Made by a program: the position numbers and the translations under genes. Of a stretch of DNA of 10,990 bases, positions 5,632 to 10,990 are shown in pieces (positions within the stretch are counted from its first letter, which is position 1; each line of letters opens with the position of its first letter). Below the pieces are notes generated by a model. The model was not told where the DNA came from and searched no databases. It saw only the letters and a program-made list of their open reading frames with translations. This stretch comes from RGIG8709 sp045537065 (lineage in GTDB: Bacteria; Bacillota; Clostridia; Monoglobales; Monoglobaceae), in contig JAZSOT010000058.1 of assembly GCA_045537065.1 (NCBI GenBank), positions 1-10,990 on the forward strand, read 5' to 3'.

Positions 5632-6462
5632 CTAACTTTTGCCGTCTATGATATCAAGAATAATTTTGGCTGTTATTTCTCCGGAGGTTTCGGGAGAATA
5701 TTTTCCCGGTAGAGAAAGTCCGTGGATATATTTCAAACCGTATTTGTCGCAGGATGAAAAATCAACACCTCCGGGCATAGAGGCAAGGTCTAAAATAAAA
5801 CAGTCCTTCTTGAGCCTTTTTATGGTATCTTCGGTAATTATAATTTCGGGAACGGTATTTAAAATAATTCTGTATTTGTCTGCATAATCTTTTATCTGGT
5901 TTGTGTGAATAGCAAAATGGTTTGCACACATTGCATAGGCCCTGTCGGATGCCTTCCTTGCGGCAACCGTAACCTTTGCACCCATTCCTCTTAAAATTTT
6001 GGCAAGCACCTTACCGATTTTTCCATATCCCGCCACCAGTAAATCAGAGTTATATATATTAAATGTAGTGTTTTTTACAATGATGCTTATTGCCGCCTCT
6101 GCGGTTGCTACTGCATTTAAAATATTATATTCATCATTTTCTAAAAGGTCATATATTTTTGTATTCCAGTGGGCAGGCACTTTTTCAGCTAAGATACCGC
6201 ATTTTCCCGAGAATATACCATCAGGGCAAGGATGATTGAATATATCATTAATGGGCAGCTTTTTATCCGAAAGAGGAGCATTTATATTTAATCCGTCTTT
6301 AGAAAGGGGTGCCGGAAGAATAATATAATCATAGTGCATATTTTTGAAATTATCCTTTTCGCCAAATCCCATATAGGAAGTATTGCATCCTGCATCATTT
6401 AAAAAATTACCCATGTAAAGCTGTCTCTCGTCTCCGCCCATAATAAGAAAATTATAACTCAA
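5632..6462 (-). CDS. dpaA: Dipicolinate synthase subunit A
   Basis: This is the SpoVFA, NAD(P)-binding dehydrogenase-like subunit of dipicolinate synthase. The 276 residues begin with a Rossmann-like segment, FLIMGGDERQLYMGNFL (5-21). The second dinucleotide-binding motif LLVAGYGKIGKVLAKIL (141-157), the VTVAARK strand after it and the closing GLSLPGKYSPETSGEI (248-263) are characteristic of the family. The start is TTG at 6462, supported by AGAGGTG eight bases upstream; the first internal ATG (residue 8) would remove the first strand. A sigma-K-type promoter lies upstream, and folT is transcribed divergently. SpoVFA-SpoVFB are a known late sporulation pair, so expression in the mother cell is expected. 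Confidence 0.95.
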   Translation of the reverse strand: MSYNFLIMGGDERQLYMGNFLNDAGCNTSYMGFGEKDNFKNMHYDYIILPAPLSKDGLNINAPLSDKKLPINDIFNHPCPDGIFSGKCGILAEKVPAHWNTKIYDLLENDEYNILNAVATAEAAISIIVKNTTFNIYNSDLLVAGYGKIGKVLAKILRGMGAKVTVAARKASDRAYAMCANHFAIHTNQIKDYADKYRIILNTVPEIIITEDTIKRLKKDCFILDLASMPGGVDFSSCDKYGLKYIHGLSLPGKYSPETSGEITAKIILDIIDGKS

Positions 6463-6484
6463 AATTTTTCACCTCTATTTAATA

Positions 6485-6512
6485 TATAATATGCCTTTTT
6501 GATTTTTTGGTG
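6485..6512 (-). promoter_or_regulatory. Sigma-K-type promoter of dpaA-dpaB
   Basis: On the minus strand CATATTATA (6493-6485) fits the sigma-K -10 pattern CATANNNTA exactly. CACC (6512-6509) supplies the AC of the -35, with 16 bases from AC to CATA, the expected distance. In B. subtilis spoVF is transcribed by sigma-K, so this is the promoter one would expect. Transcription would begin near 6478, shortly before the ribosome binding site. Confidence 0.7.
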
Positions 6513-6532
6513 AGAATAAGAACTGTAAAATC

Positions 6533-6561
6533 TTGACATATAGAAAGGTGTGTGATATAAT
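6533..6561 (+). promoter_or_regulatory. Consensus sigma-A promoter of folT-folC
   Basis: TTGACA (6533-6538), a 17-base spacer and TATAAT (6556-6561) match the housekeeping consensus at every position. Transcription would start near 6568, four bases before the riboswitch. A promoter this strong fits control by early termination instead of by initiation. Confidence 0.9.
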
Positions 6562-6571
6562 AGCACCCATA

Positions 6572-6676
6572 AGCAAAGTAGGACTTGGCGCGTTAAGTGA
6601 AAAAAGGACGGGAAGTTGCCTTTTTTACGAAAAGTAATTTAATTTACTTGCGATGCTAAGTTCGCATTCCGTTGCT
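6572..6676 (+). promoter_or_regulatory. Tetrahydrofolate (THF) riboswitch aptamer
   Basis: The leader contains GCGCGTTAAGTG (6588-6599), a hallmark of the class I THF riboswitch, and the matching 3' part TCGCATTCCG (6662-6671). Pairings expected of the fold are present: P1 AGCAA (6572-6576) with TTGCT (6672-6676), P2 GGACTT (6581-6586) with AAGTTC (6658-6663), a long A/T-rich helix (about 6597-6628), and a pseudoknot between GGAA (6611-6614) and TTCC (6667-6670). The downstream genes folT and folC are the usual targets. The aptamer binds reduced folates and turns expression down when folate is plentiful. No covariance search was run. Confidence 0.9.
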
Positions 6677-6691
6677 GCAATGATTTTTATT

Positions 6692-6725
6692 ACCCTTTTG
6701 CAGCTTTTCTGCAAAAGGGTTTTTT
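6692..6725 (+). terminator. Riboswitch-controlled terminator before folT
   Basis: A perfect 12-bp stem, ACCCTTTTGCAG (6692-6703) with CTGCAAAAGGGT (6709-6720), is followed by a T-run (6720-6725), forming a strong intrinsic terminator 20 bases before the folT ATG. GCTGCAA (6674-6680) is exactly complementary to TTGCAGC (6698-6704), and three of its bases belong to the P1 strand of the aptamer. Ligand-stabilised P1 would therefore free the terminator, while the unbound RNA could form the antiterminator. Confidence 0.92.
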
Positions 6726-6744
6726 ATTTAAGGTGGAGAATACT

Positions 6745-7254
6745 ATGTCAAAATATTTTACAACAAAATCCCTTGTTATTTCCGCTCTTCTGGTGGCTCT
6801 AAGCGTTATTTTAAGGCTTCTTGGCTTTCCTCAGGATGGAACATTCAGGTTTGAGCTTGGCTTTTTGCCTATTGCAATTTCAGGTTATTTGTACGGTGGA
6901 GTAGTGGGCGGAATTTCATATGTTATATCGGATATAGTAGGAACACTTTTTACTGGAATGTCTCCGTTTTTTCCAATAACTATCTGCAAATTTTTAATGG
7001 GTGTAATCTTTGGCATCTTCTTTCACAAGGGAAATAAAAGTATTAAAAATATTGTTTTTTGTGCAATTACAATAGGGGTTATTATAGACCTTATTCTTAT
7101 GCCATTTGCACTTTTGCCTATTTCAGGGAGCAAAACTTTTTTTGGGATAATGGCGGCAAGAGGTGTGGCAACGGCACTTAACACACCTATCAGAATTGCT
7201 TCATTATATATAACATTTAAATATTTAAAAATTGATAATTTGAAGGGAAGATAA
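6745..7254 (+). CDS. folT: Folate ECF transporter S component FolT
   Basis: FolT is the substrate-capture membrane protein of an energy-coupling-factor importer; it pairs with shared EcfA/A'/T energising subunits encoded elsewhere. The 169 residues are mostly hydrophobic, with about six membrane segments (roughly 9-26, 37-52, 54-70, 78-93, 101-124, 132-158), as usual for S components. The segment FRFELGFLPIAISGYLYG (34-51) followed by a second glycine-rich helix and the helix-ending RGVATALNTPIRI (139-151) match FolT-type proteins. ATG 6745 is the start: AGGTGGAG (6731-6738) is its ribosome binding site, and the GTG within that site is not a start. Specificity for folate rests on the THF riboswitch and on folC four bases downstream. 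Confidence 0.88.
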   Translation: MSKYFTTKSLVISALLVALSVILRLLGFPQDGTFRFELGFLPIAISGYLYGGVVGGISYVISDIVGTLFTGMSPFFPITICKFLMGVIFGIFFHKGNKSIKNIVFCAITIGVIIDLILMPFALLPISGSKTFFGIMAARGVATALNTPIRIASLYITFKYLKIDNLKGR

Positions 7255-7258
7255 GCTC

Positions 7259-8506
7259 TTGAATAAATTCACCGAATATGCAAACAGCTTTCAAAAGGTT
7301 GCGAGGCTGAGACTTGAAAGTATAGAAAAGCTTATGAGTTTTCTTGGAAACCCTCAGGATGCTCTTAAGTTTATCCATGTTGCAGGAACAAACGGAAAAG
7401 GCTCTGTGTGTGCTTTTCTTGAAAGCATACTGATAGATGCAGGCTTTAAAACAGGTAAATATATATCTCCAAATCTTATCAGAGTTAATGAAAGAATTTC
7501 TGTTAATAAAAAAGAAATATCTGACGCTGATTTGGAAAAGGTTATGGAAAAGGTTAGAGCGGCATCGGATAAAACAAAAGAGGCTTTAGGAGAGGCCCCC
7601 ACTCAGTTTGAGCTTTGGACTGCGGCAGCTTTTTTATATTTTTATGAAAAGAAGACTGATATTGTTGTCCTTGAAACGGGTCTTGGTGGTGAGCGGGATG
7701 CAACAAACATTGTTAAAAACACTATTTGCTCTGTTATAACAGGCATCGCTCTTGACCATACAGATTATCTTGGAAATAGCATAGTTGATATTGCAAGGGC
7801 AAAAGCAGGGATTATAAAACCCGGCGGTGTAACGGTTTATATGCCGTCATCTTCTGATGCTGATAAAGTTATAAGAGAAAAAGTAGAAAAAGAAAAGAAC
7901 AGATTTATAGTTCCAGGAGCGTGTATTATAAAGGGAAAGGATTTTGCATCCGAAATTTTTGATTATGATAATATGAAAAATATCAAATGCGGACTTTCAG
8001 GGGTCTATCAGCCGAAAAATGCATCCCTTGCAATAGAGACTGCAAAACTTCTTGGAATTGAAGAAAGGCATATAAAGTCAGGAATTGAAAAGGCGAAAAA
8101 TCCTGCAAGATTTGAAGTTGTTTCAATAAAACCTCTTGTTATTTTTGACGGAGCTCATAATGGGAATGGTGTTCAGGCTCTTGTCGATAGCCTTAACAGA
8201 TATTTTGGAGGAAAGAAAATAAATTTTGTAACGGCGGTAATGGCGGATAAGGATTTGAAAAACGAAATCAGTATTTTAAAGGAGCAGGGTTTTGCAGGTT
8301 CAAAGTTCTATACGGTTATGGTGGAAAATAATCCCCGTGCAATGAGCGGAGAGGAATTATCCCGTCTTTATGTGGAAAACGGTATTTCTGCAACGCCTTG
8401 TAAAAGTATAAAAGATGCACTTTTAAAGGCGAAAAAGGACTGCGATATGGTAGTTGTTTTTGGCTCTCTCTATTTATATAAAGATTATATGGAAGAATTA
8501 AATTAA
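7259..8506 (+). CDS. folC: Bifunctional folylpolyglutamate synthase/dihydrofolate synthase
   Basis: FolC adds glutamates to folates, which retains them in the cell and improves their use as cofactors; many bacterial forms also join glutamate to dihydropteroate. The 415 residues show the Mur-ligase-like ATPase layout: FIHVAGTNGKGSVCAFLES (38-56) with the P-loop GTNGKGS, an ISPNLIRVNERI block (69-80), QFELWTAAAFLYF (116-128), VVLETGLGGERDATN (136-150), ALDHTDYLGNS and IARAKAGIIKPG (178-189), and the C-terminal IFDGAHNGNG (295-304) and GSLYLY. The block at 69-80 has SPNL where I expect SPHL, and GGERDATN instead of the more usual GGRLDATN; both look like tolerated variation. The start is TTG, four bases after folT, with AAGGGAAGA overlapping the end of folT. 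Confidence 0.93.
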   Translation: MNKFTEYANSFQKVARLRLESIEKLMSFLGNPQDALKFIHVAGTNGKGSVCAFLESILIDAGFKTGKYISPNLIRVNERISVNKKEISDADLEKVMEKVRAASDKTKEALGEAPTQFELWTAAAFLYFYEKKTDIVVLETGLGGERDATNIVKNTICSVITGIALDHTDYLGNSIVDIARAKAGIIKPGGVTVYMPSSSDADKVIREKVEKEKNRFIVPGACIIKGKDFASEIFDYDNMKNIKCGLSGVYQPKNASLAIETAKLLGIEERHIKSGIEKAKNPARFEVVSIKPLVIFDGAHNGNGVQALVDSLNRYFGGKKINFVTAVMADKDLKNEISILKEQGFAGSKFYTVMVENNPRAMSGEELSRLYVENGISATPCKSIKDALLKAKKDCDMVVVFGSLYLYKDYMEELN

Positions 8507-8537
8507 GGGTAATTTTAGATTACCCTTAATTTTTTTA
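8501..8537 (+). terminator. Terminator at the end of folC, overlapping its stop codon
   Basis: AATTAAGGGTAA (8501-8512) pairs perfectly with TTACCCTTAATT (8520-8531) around a 7-base loop, followed by a T-run (8530-8537). The folC TAA (8504-8506) lies within the rising arm. It closes the folT-folC transcript. Confidence 0.9.
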
Positions 8538-8599
8538 TCCAAAAGAGGGGGGAATATAATGCTTTGGTTTATAAATAATGACTAAAAATAGAAAAAATA

Positions 8600-8613
8600 T
8601 GAATAATTATGCA
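8600..8613 (+). promoter_or_regulatory. ArgR-like operator upstream of the argC promoter
   Basis: TGAATAATTATGCA differs at one position from the ARG box TGAATAATTATTCA bound by arginine repressor in Bacillus and relatives. It ends seven bases before the -35 TTGCAA. Its location ahead of argC-argJ supports arginine-dependent control. The repressor gene is not in the window. Confidence 0.7.
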
Positions 8614-8620
8614 AAAACTA

Positions 8621-8649
8621 TTGCAATTTTCTTGAAAATATGGTTTAAT
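8621..8649 (+). promoter_or_regulatory. Sigma-A promoter of argC-argJ
   Basis: TTGCAA (8621-8626), a 17-base spacer and TTTAAT (8644-8649) give a promoter with a TG one base before the -10 (8641-8642), which compensates for imperfect hexamers. The predicted start, near 8656, lies inside the second ARG-like box, so a bound repressor there would block initiation or clearance. Confidence 0.7.
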
Positions 8650-8652
8650 ATC

Positions 8653-8666
8653 TGTATAAATATACA
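8653..8666 (+). promoter_or_regulatory. Second ArgR-like operator over the argC transcription start
   Basis: TGTATAAATATACA has six-base inverted arms and follows the ARG-box outline TGnATAwwwATnCA. It overlaps the predicted start and is 40 bases centre to centre from the box at 8600-8613 counted the other way as 53 bases start to start. It matches the consensus less well than the first box, so its role is less certain. Confidence 0.5.
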
Positions 8667-8687
8667 AACTACGAGGAGACAAAGTTG

Positions 8688-9620
8688 ATGTTTAAGGTTT
8701 TTATTGACGGAAGTGCTGGAACAACGGGGCTTAGAATTTATGAAAGATTAAGTGAAAGAGAAGATATAGAGCTTATAAAAATAAGCGATGAAGATAGAAA
8801 AAATTTAGATGTGAGAAAGGATGCAATTGAGAGTGCGGATGCGGCGTTTTTGTGTCTGCCCGACAGTGCGGCAAAAGAAATTGTTGAGGCACTTGGGGAC
8901 TCTAAGACAAAAATTCTTGACACATCAACTGCACACAGAACAAACCCTGTATGGGCTTATGGGTTTCCTGAACTTTCTGAAAGTCACAGAGAAAGCATAA
9001 TAGACTCTAAGAGAACTGCAGTTCCGGGATGTCACGCAAGCGGTTTTATATCACTTGTTTACCCGCTTGTTGAGGCGGGAATATTGCCAAAGGATTATCC
9101 GGTTGCAGCTAATTCTTTAACAGGCTATTCAGGGGGCGGCAAAAAAATGATAGCCGAATATGAAGCGGACGTGCGACCTGATGAGTTTCTGAGTCCAAGA
9201 CAGTATGGACTATCACAGATGCACAAGCATCTTCCTGAAATGACAAAGGTTTGTTCACTGAAGTTTGAACCTTGTTTTTCTCCTATAGTTGGAGATTTTT
9301 ACAGCGGTATGACGGTAACAGTTCCGCTTTTTTCAAGACTTCTTTCAAAAAAAGTAAACCTTAAAGATATATATGATGTATTCTGTGAACATTATGATAA
9401 TAAAGGTGTTGTAAAGGTTATGCCTTTCGGTACAGAAGGATTTTTGGGAACAAATAATCTTAAATTCAATGACGGAATGGAAATTTTCGTAAGCGGAAAT
9501 GATGAAAGAATATTGCTTGCATCAAGATTTGATAATCTTGGGAAAGGAAGCTCAGGAGCAGCAGTTCAGTGTCTTAACCTGATGCTTGGAACTGATGAGA
9601 CAAAAGGACTTGTATTGTAG
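8688..9620 (+). CDS. argC: N-acetyl-gamma-glutamyl-phosphate reductase (short, uncommon type)
   Basis: ArgC reduces N-acetylglutamyl phosphate to the semialdehyde with NADPH, the third step of arginine synthesis. The 310 residues belong to the shorter ArgC form, not the usual form of about 345 residues. An N-terminal nucleotide-binding loop, FIDGSAGTTGLRIYERL (5-21), is followed by AFLCLPDSAAKEIV (53-66), ILDTSTAHR (76-84), the catalytic cysteine in VPGCHASGF (112-120, Cys115), LTGYSGGGKKMI (144-155) and YGLSQMHKHLPEM (173-185), which contains the histidine expected in catalysis. The ATG at 8688 is preferred over an adjacent TTG because GAGGAGA (8673-8679) lies eight bases before it. It is the first gene of an arginine operon, 11 bases before argJ, behind ARG-like boxes. 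Confidence 0.93.
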   Translation: MFKVFIDGSAGTTGLRIYERLSEREDIELIKISDEDRKNLDVRKDAIESADAAFLCLPDSAAKEIVEALGDSKTKILDTSTAHRTNPVWAYGFPELSESHRESIIDSKRTAVPGCHASGFISLVYPLVEAGILPKDYPVAANSLTGYSGGGKKMIAEYEADVRPDEFLSPRQYGLSQMHKHLPEMTKVCSLKFEPCFSPIVGDFYSGMTVTVPLFSRLLSKKVNLKDIYDVFCEHYDNKGVVKVMPFGTEGFLGTNNLKFNDGMEIFVSGNDERILLASRFDNLGKGSSGAAVQCLNLMLGTDETKGLVL

Positions 9621-9631
9621 GAGGAGAAAAA

Positions 9632-10852
9632 ATGAGTTTTGAAATAATAAATGGCGGTGTTTGTGCACCAAAAGGATATATGGCGGGCGGTGTTCATGCC
9701 GGCATAAGAAAAAACAAGGAGAAGAAAGACCTTGCACTTATATTCAGCGAGAAAAAGGCTATTGCAGCAAGCTGCTATACGCAGAATCTGGTTAAGGGTG
9801 CACCCCTCGTTGTAACAAAGAAAAATATTGAAGATGGTTTCGCTCAGGCAATTATTTGTAATAGCGGAAATGCGAACACTTGCAATGCAAACGGAATAGA
9901 AATTGCAGAGGGAATGTGTGAACTTACGGCAAAGACTATGGGTATAGATAAAACTGATGTCATAGTTGCATCAACAGGTGTTATAGGTCAGCCTCTTTCG
10001 ATTGAGCCAATTGAAAATGCTATGGATGCTTTGAAAGCATCTTTAAGCTATGACGGGAGCTTAGCTGCTGCAGAAGGCATAATGACAACTGATGTTAAGG
10101 TTAAGGAGATTGCTGTTAAGTTTGAAATTGGCGGAAAGGAAGTTAAAATCGGCGGAATTGCCAAGGGTTCAGGTATGATTCATCCCAATATGGCAACAAT
10201 GCTTGTTTTTATAACCTCTGACTGTGCTATTACAAAAGAAATGCTTTCTTTAGCTCTCAGTAATGATATTAAGGATTCTTTTAATATGATAAGTGTTGAT
10301 GGAGATACATCAACAAATGATATGGTAAGTGTTCTTGCAAACGGGATGGCAGAAAATCCTGTTATAGAAAAAGAGGGAGAAGCTTATGATAAATTCTGCA
10401 ATGCACTTTCTATGGTAACAACAACACTTTGCAAGAGCATTGCAAAAGATGGTGAGGGAGCAACAAAGCTTCTTGAATGTAACGTGTGTGGCGGAAAAGA
10501 TACAGAAAATGCAAAGCTTATTGCAAAAAGCGTTGTTTGTTCTTCACTTTTAAAGGCGGCAATGTTCGGAAAAGATGCAAACTGGGGCAGAATTCTTTGT
10601 GCTATTGGTTATAGCGGTGCAGAATGTGATGTTGAAAAGGTTATGGTTTTCCTAGAATCCGTAAACGGAAGCATAAAGGTTTGTCAAAATGGAACAGGGG
10701 TTGATTTTGATGAAGATAAGGCACTCAAAATATTAACACCCGATGAAATAAAAATAAACATAACATTAGGTGATGGTAATGGAAAGGCGACTGCATGGGG
10801 ATGCGACCTTACCTATGATTATGTTAAAATAAACGGAGATTACAGAACCTAA
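9632..10852 (+). CDS. argJ: Bifunctional glutamate N-acetyltransferase/ornithine acetyltransferase
   Basis: ArgJ transfers acetyl from N-acetylornithine to glutamate, recycling the acetyl group; some enzymes can also use acetyl-CoA. The 406-residue length is standard. It has the opening GGVCAPKGYMAGGVHAGIR (8-26), ICNSGNANTCNANG (75-88), the oxyanion-region STGVIGQPL (114-122), and KGSGMIHPNMATMLVFITSD (178-197), where autoproteolysis occurs between Ala188 and Thr189, leaving Thr as the nucleophile. The C-terminal part has FGKDANWGRILCAIGYSGA. The ATG has GGAGGAG upstream, 11 bases after the argC stop. Whether it is bifunctional cannot be settled from sequence here, but no separate argA is seen. 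Confidence 0.96.
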   Translation: MSFEIINGGVCAPKGYMAGGVHAGIRKNKEKKDLALIFSEKKAIAASCYTQNLVKGAPLVVTKKNIEDGFAQAIICNSGNANTCNANGIEIAEGMCELTAKTMGIDKTDVIVASTGVIGQPLSIEPIENAMDALKASLSYDGSLAAAEGIMTTDVKVKEIAVKFEIGGKEVKIGGIAKGSGMIHPNMATMLVFITSDCAITKEMLSLALSNDIKDSFNMISVDGDTSTNDMVSVLANGMAENPVIEKEGEAYDKFCNALSMVTTTLCKSIAKDGEGATKLLECNVCGGKDTENAKLIAKSVVCSSLLKAAMFGKDANWGRILCAIGYSGAECDVEKVMVFLESVNGSIKVCQNGTGVDFDEDKALKILTPDEIKINITLGDGNGKATAWGCDLTYDYVKINGDYRT

Positions 10853-10878
10853 GGAGACCAACTATGATTTGTCAATAG
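10850..10878 (+). other. Ribosome binding site and aborted reading frame where argB is expected
   Basis: TAAGGAG (10850-10856), which includes the argJ stop codon, is a strong ribosome binding site, followed seven bases later by ATG (10864-10866). The frame then reads Met-Ile-Cys-Gln and ends at TAG (10876-10878). In many Clostridia argB follows argJ. The translation signals look intact but no kinase frame follows in any of the three forward frames. An insertion or assembly join just after the ATG, or loss of argB, could explain this; the window ends too soon to tell. Confidence 0.5.
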
Positions 10879-10990
10879 AAAAATGAAAACTTTTTAATAA
10901 AATTTATATAGCTAAAAAAGTGTATAGCAAACAAAGCATTGTTAAAAATGCTTTTGAAAATTGAATATAGGTAAGGTAAGACTTAGGCTA
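10879..10990. other. AT-rich tail without a recognisable gene
   Basis: From 10861 to the end I count 30 G or C in 130 bases (about 23%), well below argJ. All forward frames carry frequent stops. The short direct repeat TATAGC occurs on either side of AAAAAAGTG. I recognise no coding, tRNA or insertion sequence signal. Confidence 0.5.
10933..10955 (+). terminator. Possible weak terminator hairpin after argJ
   Basis: AAAGCATT (10933-10940) pairs perfectly with AATGCTTT (10947-10954) around a 6-base loop, and four Ts close the 3' side. Most of the stem is A-T and the T-run is short, so termination of argJ here is only possible, not shown. Confidence 0.35.

Noticed and set aside
6733..6744. GTG start giving FolT four extra residues
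   Set aside because: The GTG lies inside the ribosome binding site AGGTGGAG of the ATG at 6745.
8685..8687. TTG start one codon upstream of argC ATG
   Set aside because: The ATG at 8688 has better spacing from GAGGAGA and is the stronger start codon.
10891..10990. Group I/II intron or insertion sequence end after argJ
   Set aside because: The region is too short and shows no diagnostic intron core, terminal inverted repeat or transposase; noted only as an open question.

Overview
This window is ordinary chromosome of a low-GC, endospore-forming Firmicute, most likely class Clostridia. The evidence is a sigK gene with a pro-sequence, a dpaA-dpaB (spoVFA-spoVFB) pair for spore dipicolinate, AT-rich intergenic regions, GGAGG-type ribosome binding sites, several TTG/GTG starts, and a rpmG-secE-nusG-rplK-rplA block. 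The first 77 bases are not genomic. They match, from memory, the DNBSEQ/MGI library adapter around a 10-base index (26-35), so the biological sequence starts near base 78 and the left edge is probably a contig end.

Layout. 78-289 (-): 5' part of an EpsN/PglE-like sugar aminotransferase, cut off by the adapter. 458-1138 (+): sporulation sigma factor K. 1206-2549 (+): membrane-anchored CapA-family protein, which converges on the next operon at a shared hairpin terminator (2569-2598). 4870 down to 2620 (-): rpmG-secE-nusG-rplK-rplA, with two candidate promoters upstream and two similar leader structures (before rplK and before rplA) that look like ribosomal protein L1 binding sites; rplJ-rplL do not follow. 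6462 down to 5027 (-): dpaA-dpaB behind a sigma-K-type promoter. 6533-8537 (+): consensus sigma-A promoter, tetrahydrofolate riboswitch with a switchable terminator, folT (ECF folate transporter S component), folC and a terminator. 8600-10852 (+): argC (uncommon short type) and argJ, with two ArgR-like boxes around the promoter. 10853-10990: a ribosome binding site and ATG where argB would be expected, but the frame stops after four codons and the tail is very AT-rich.

How the genes fit together. SigK is the late mother-cell sigma factor, and dpaAB, which makes spore dipicolinate, is a classical member of its regulon; the dpaA promoter here has the sigma-K form. FolT would bring folate into the cell and FolC would polyglutamylate and retain it, under a riboswitch sensing reduced folate. 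ArgC and ArgJ carry out the reduction and acetyl-recycling steps of arginine synthesis, apparently under arginine repressor control. I see no mobile element, CRISPR array, tRNA or rRNA gene, and no convincing undescribed system. The points most worth a second look are the adapter, the duplicated L1-type leaders, the riboswitch switch mechanism and the aborted argB start.
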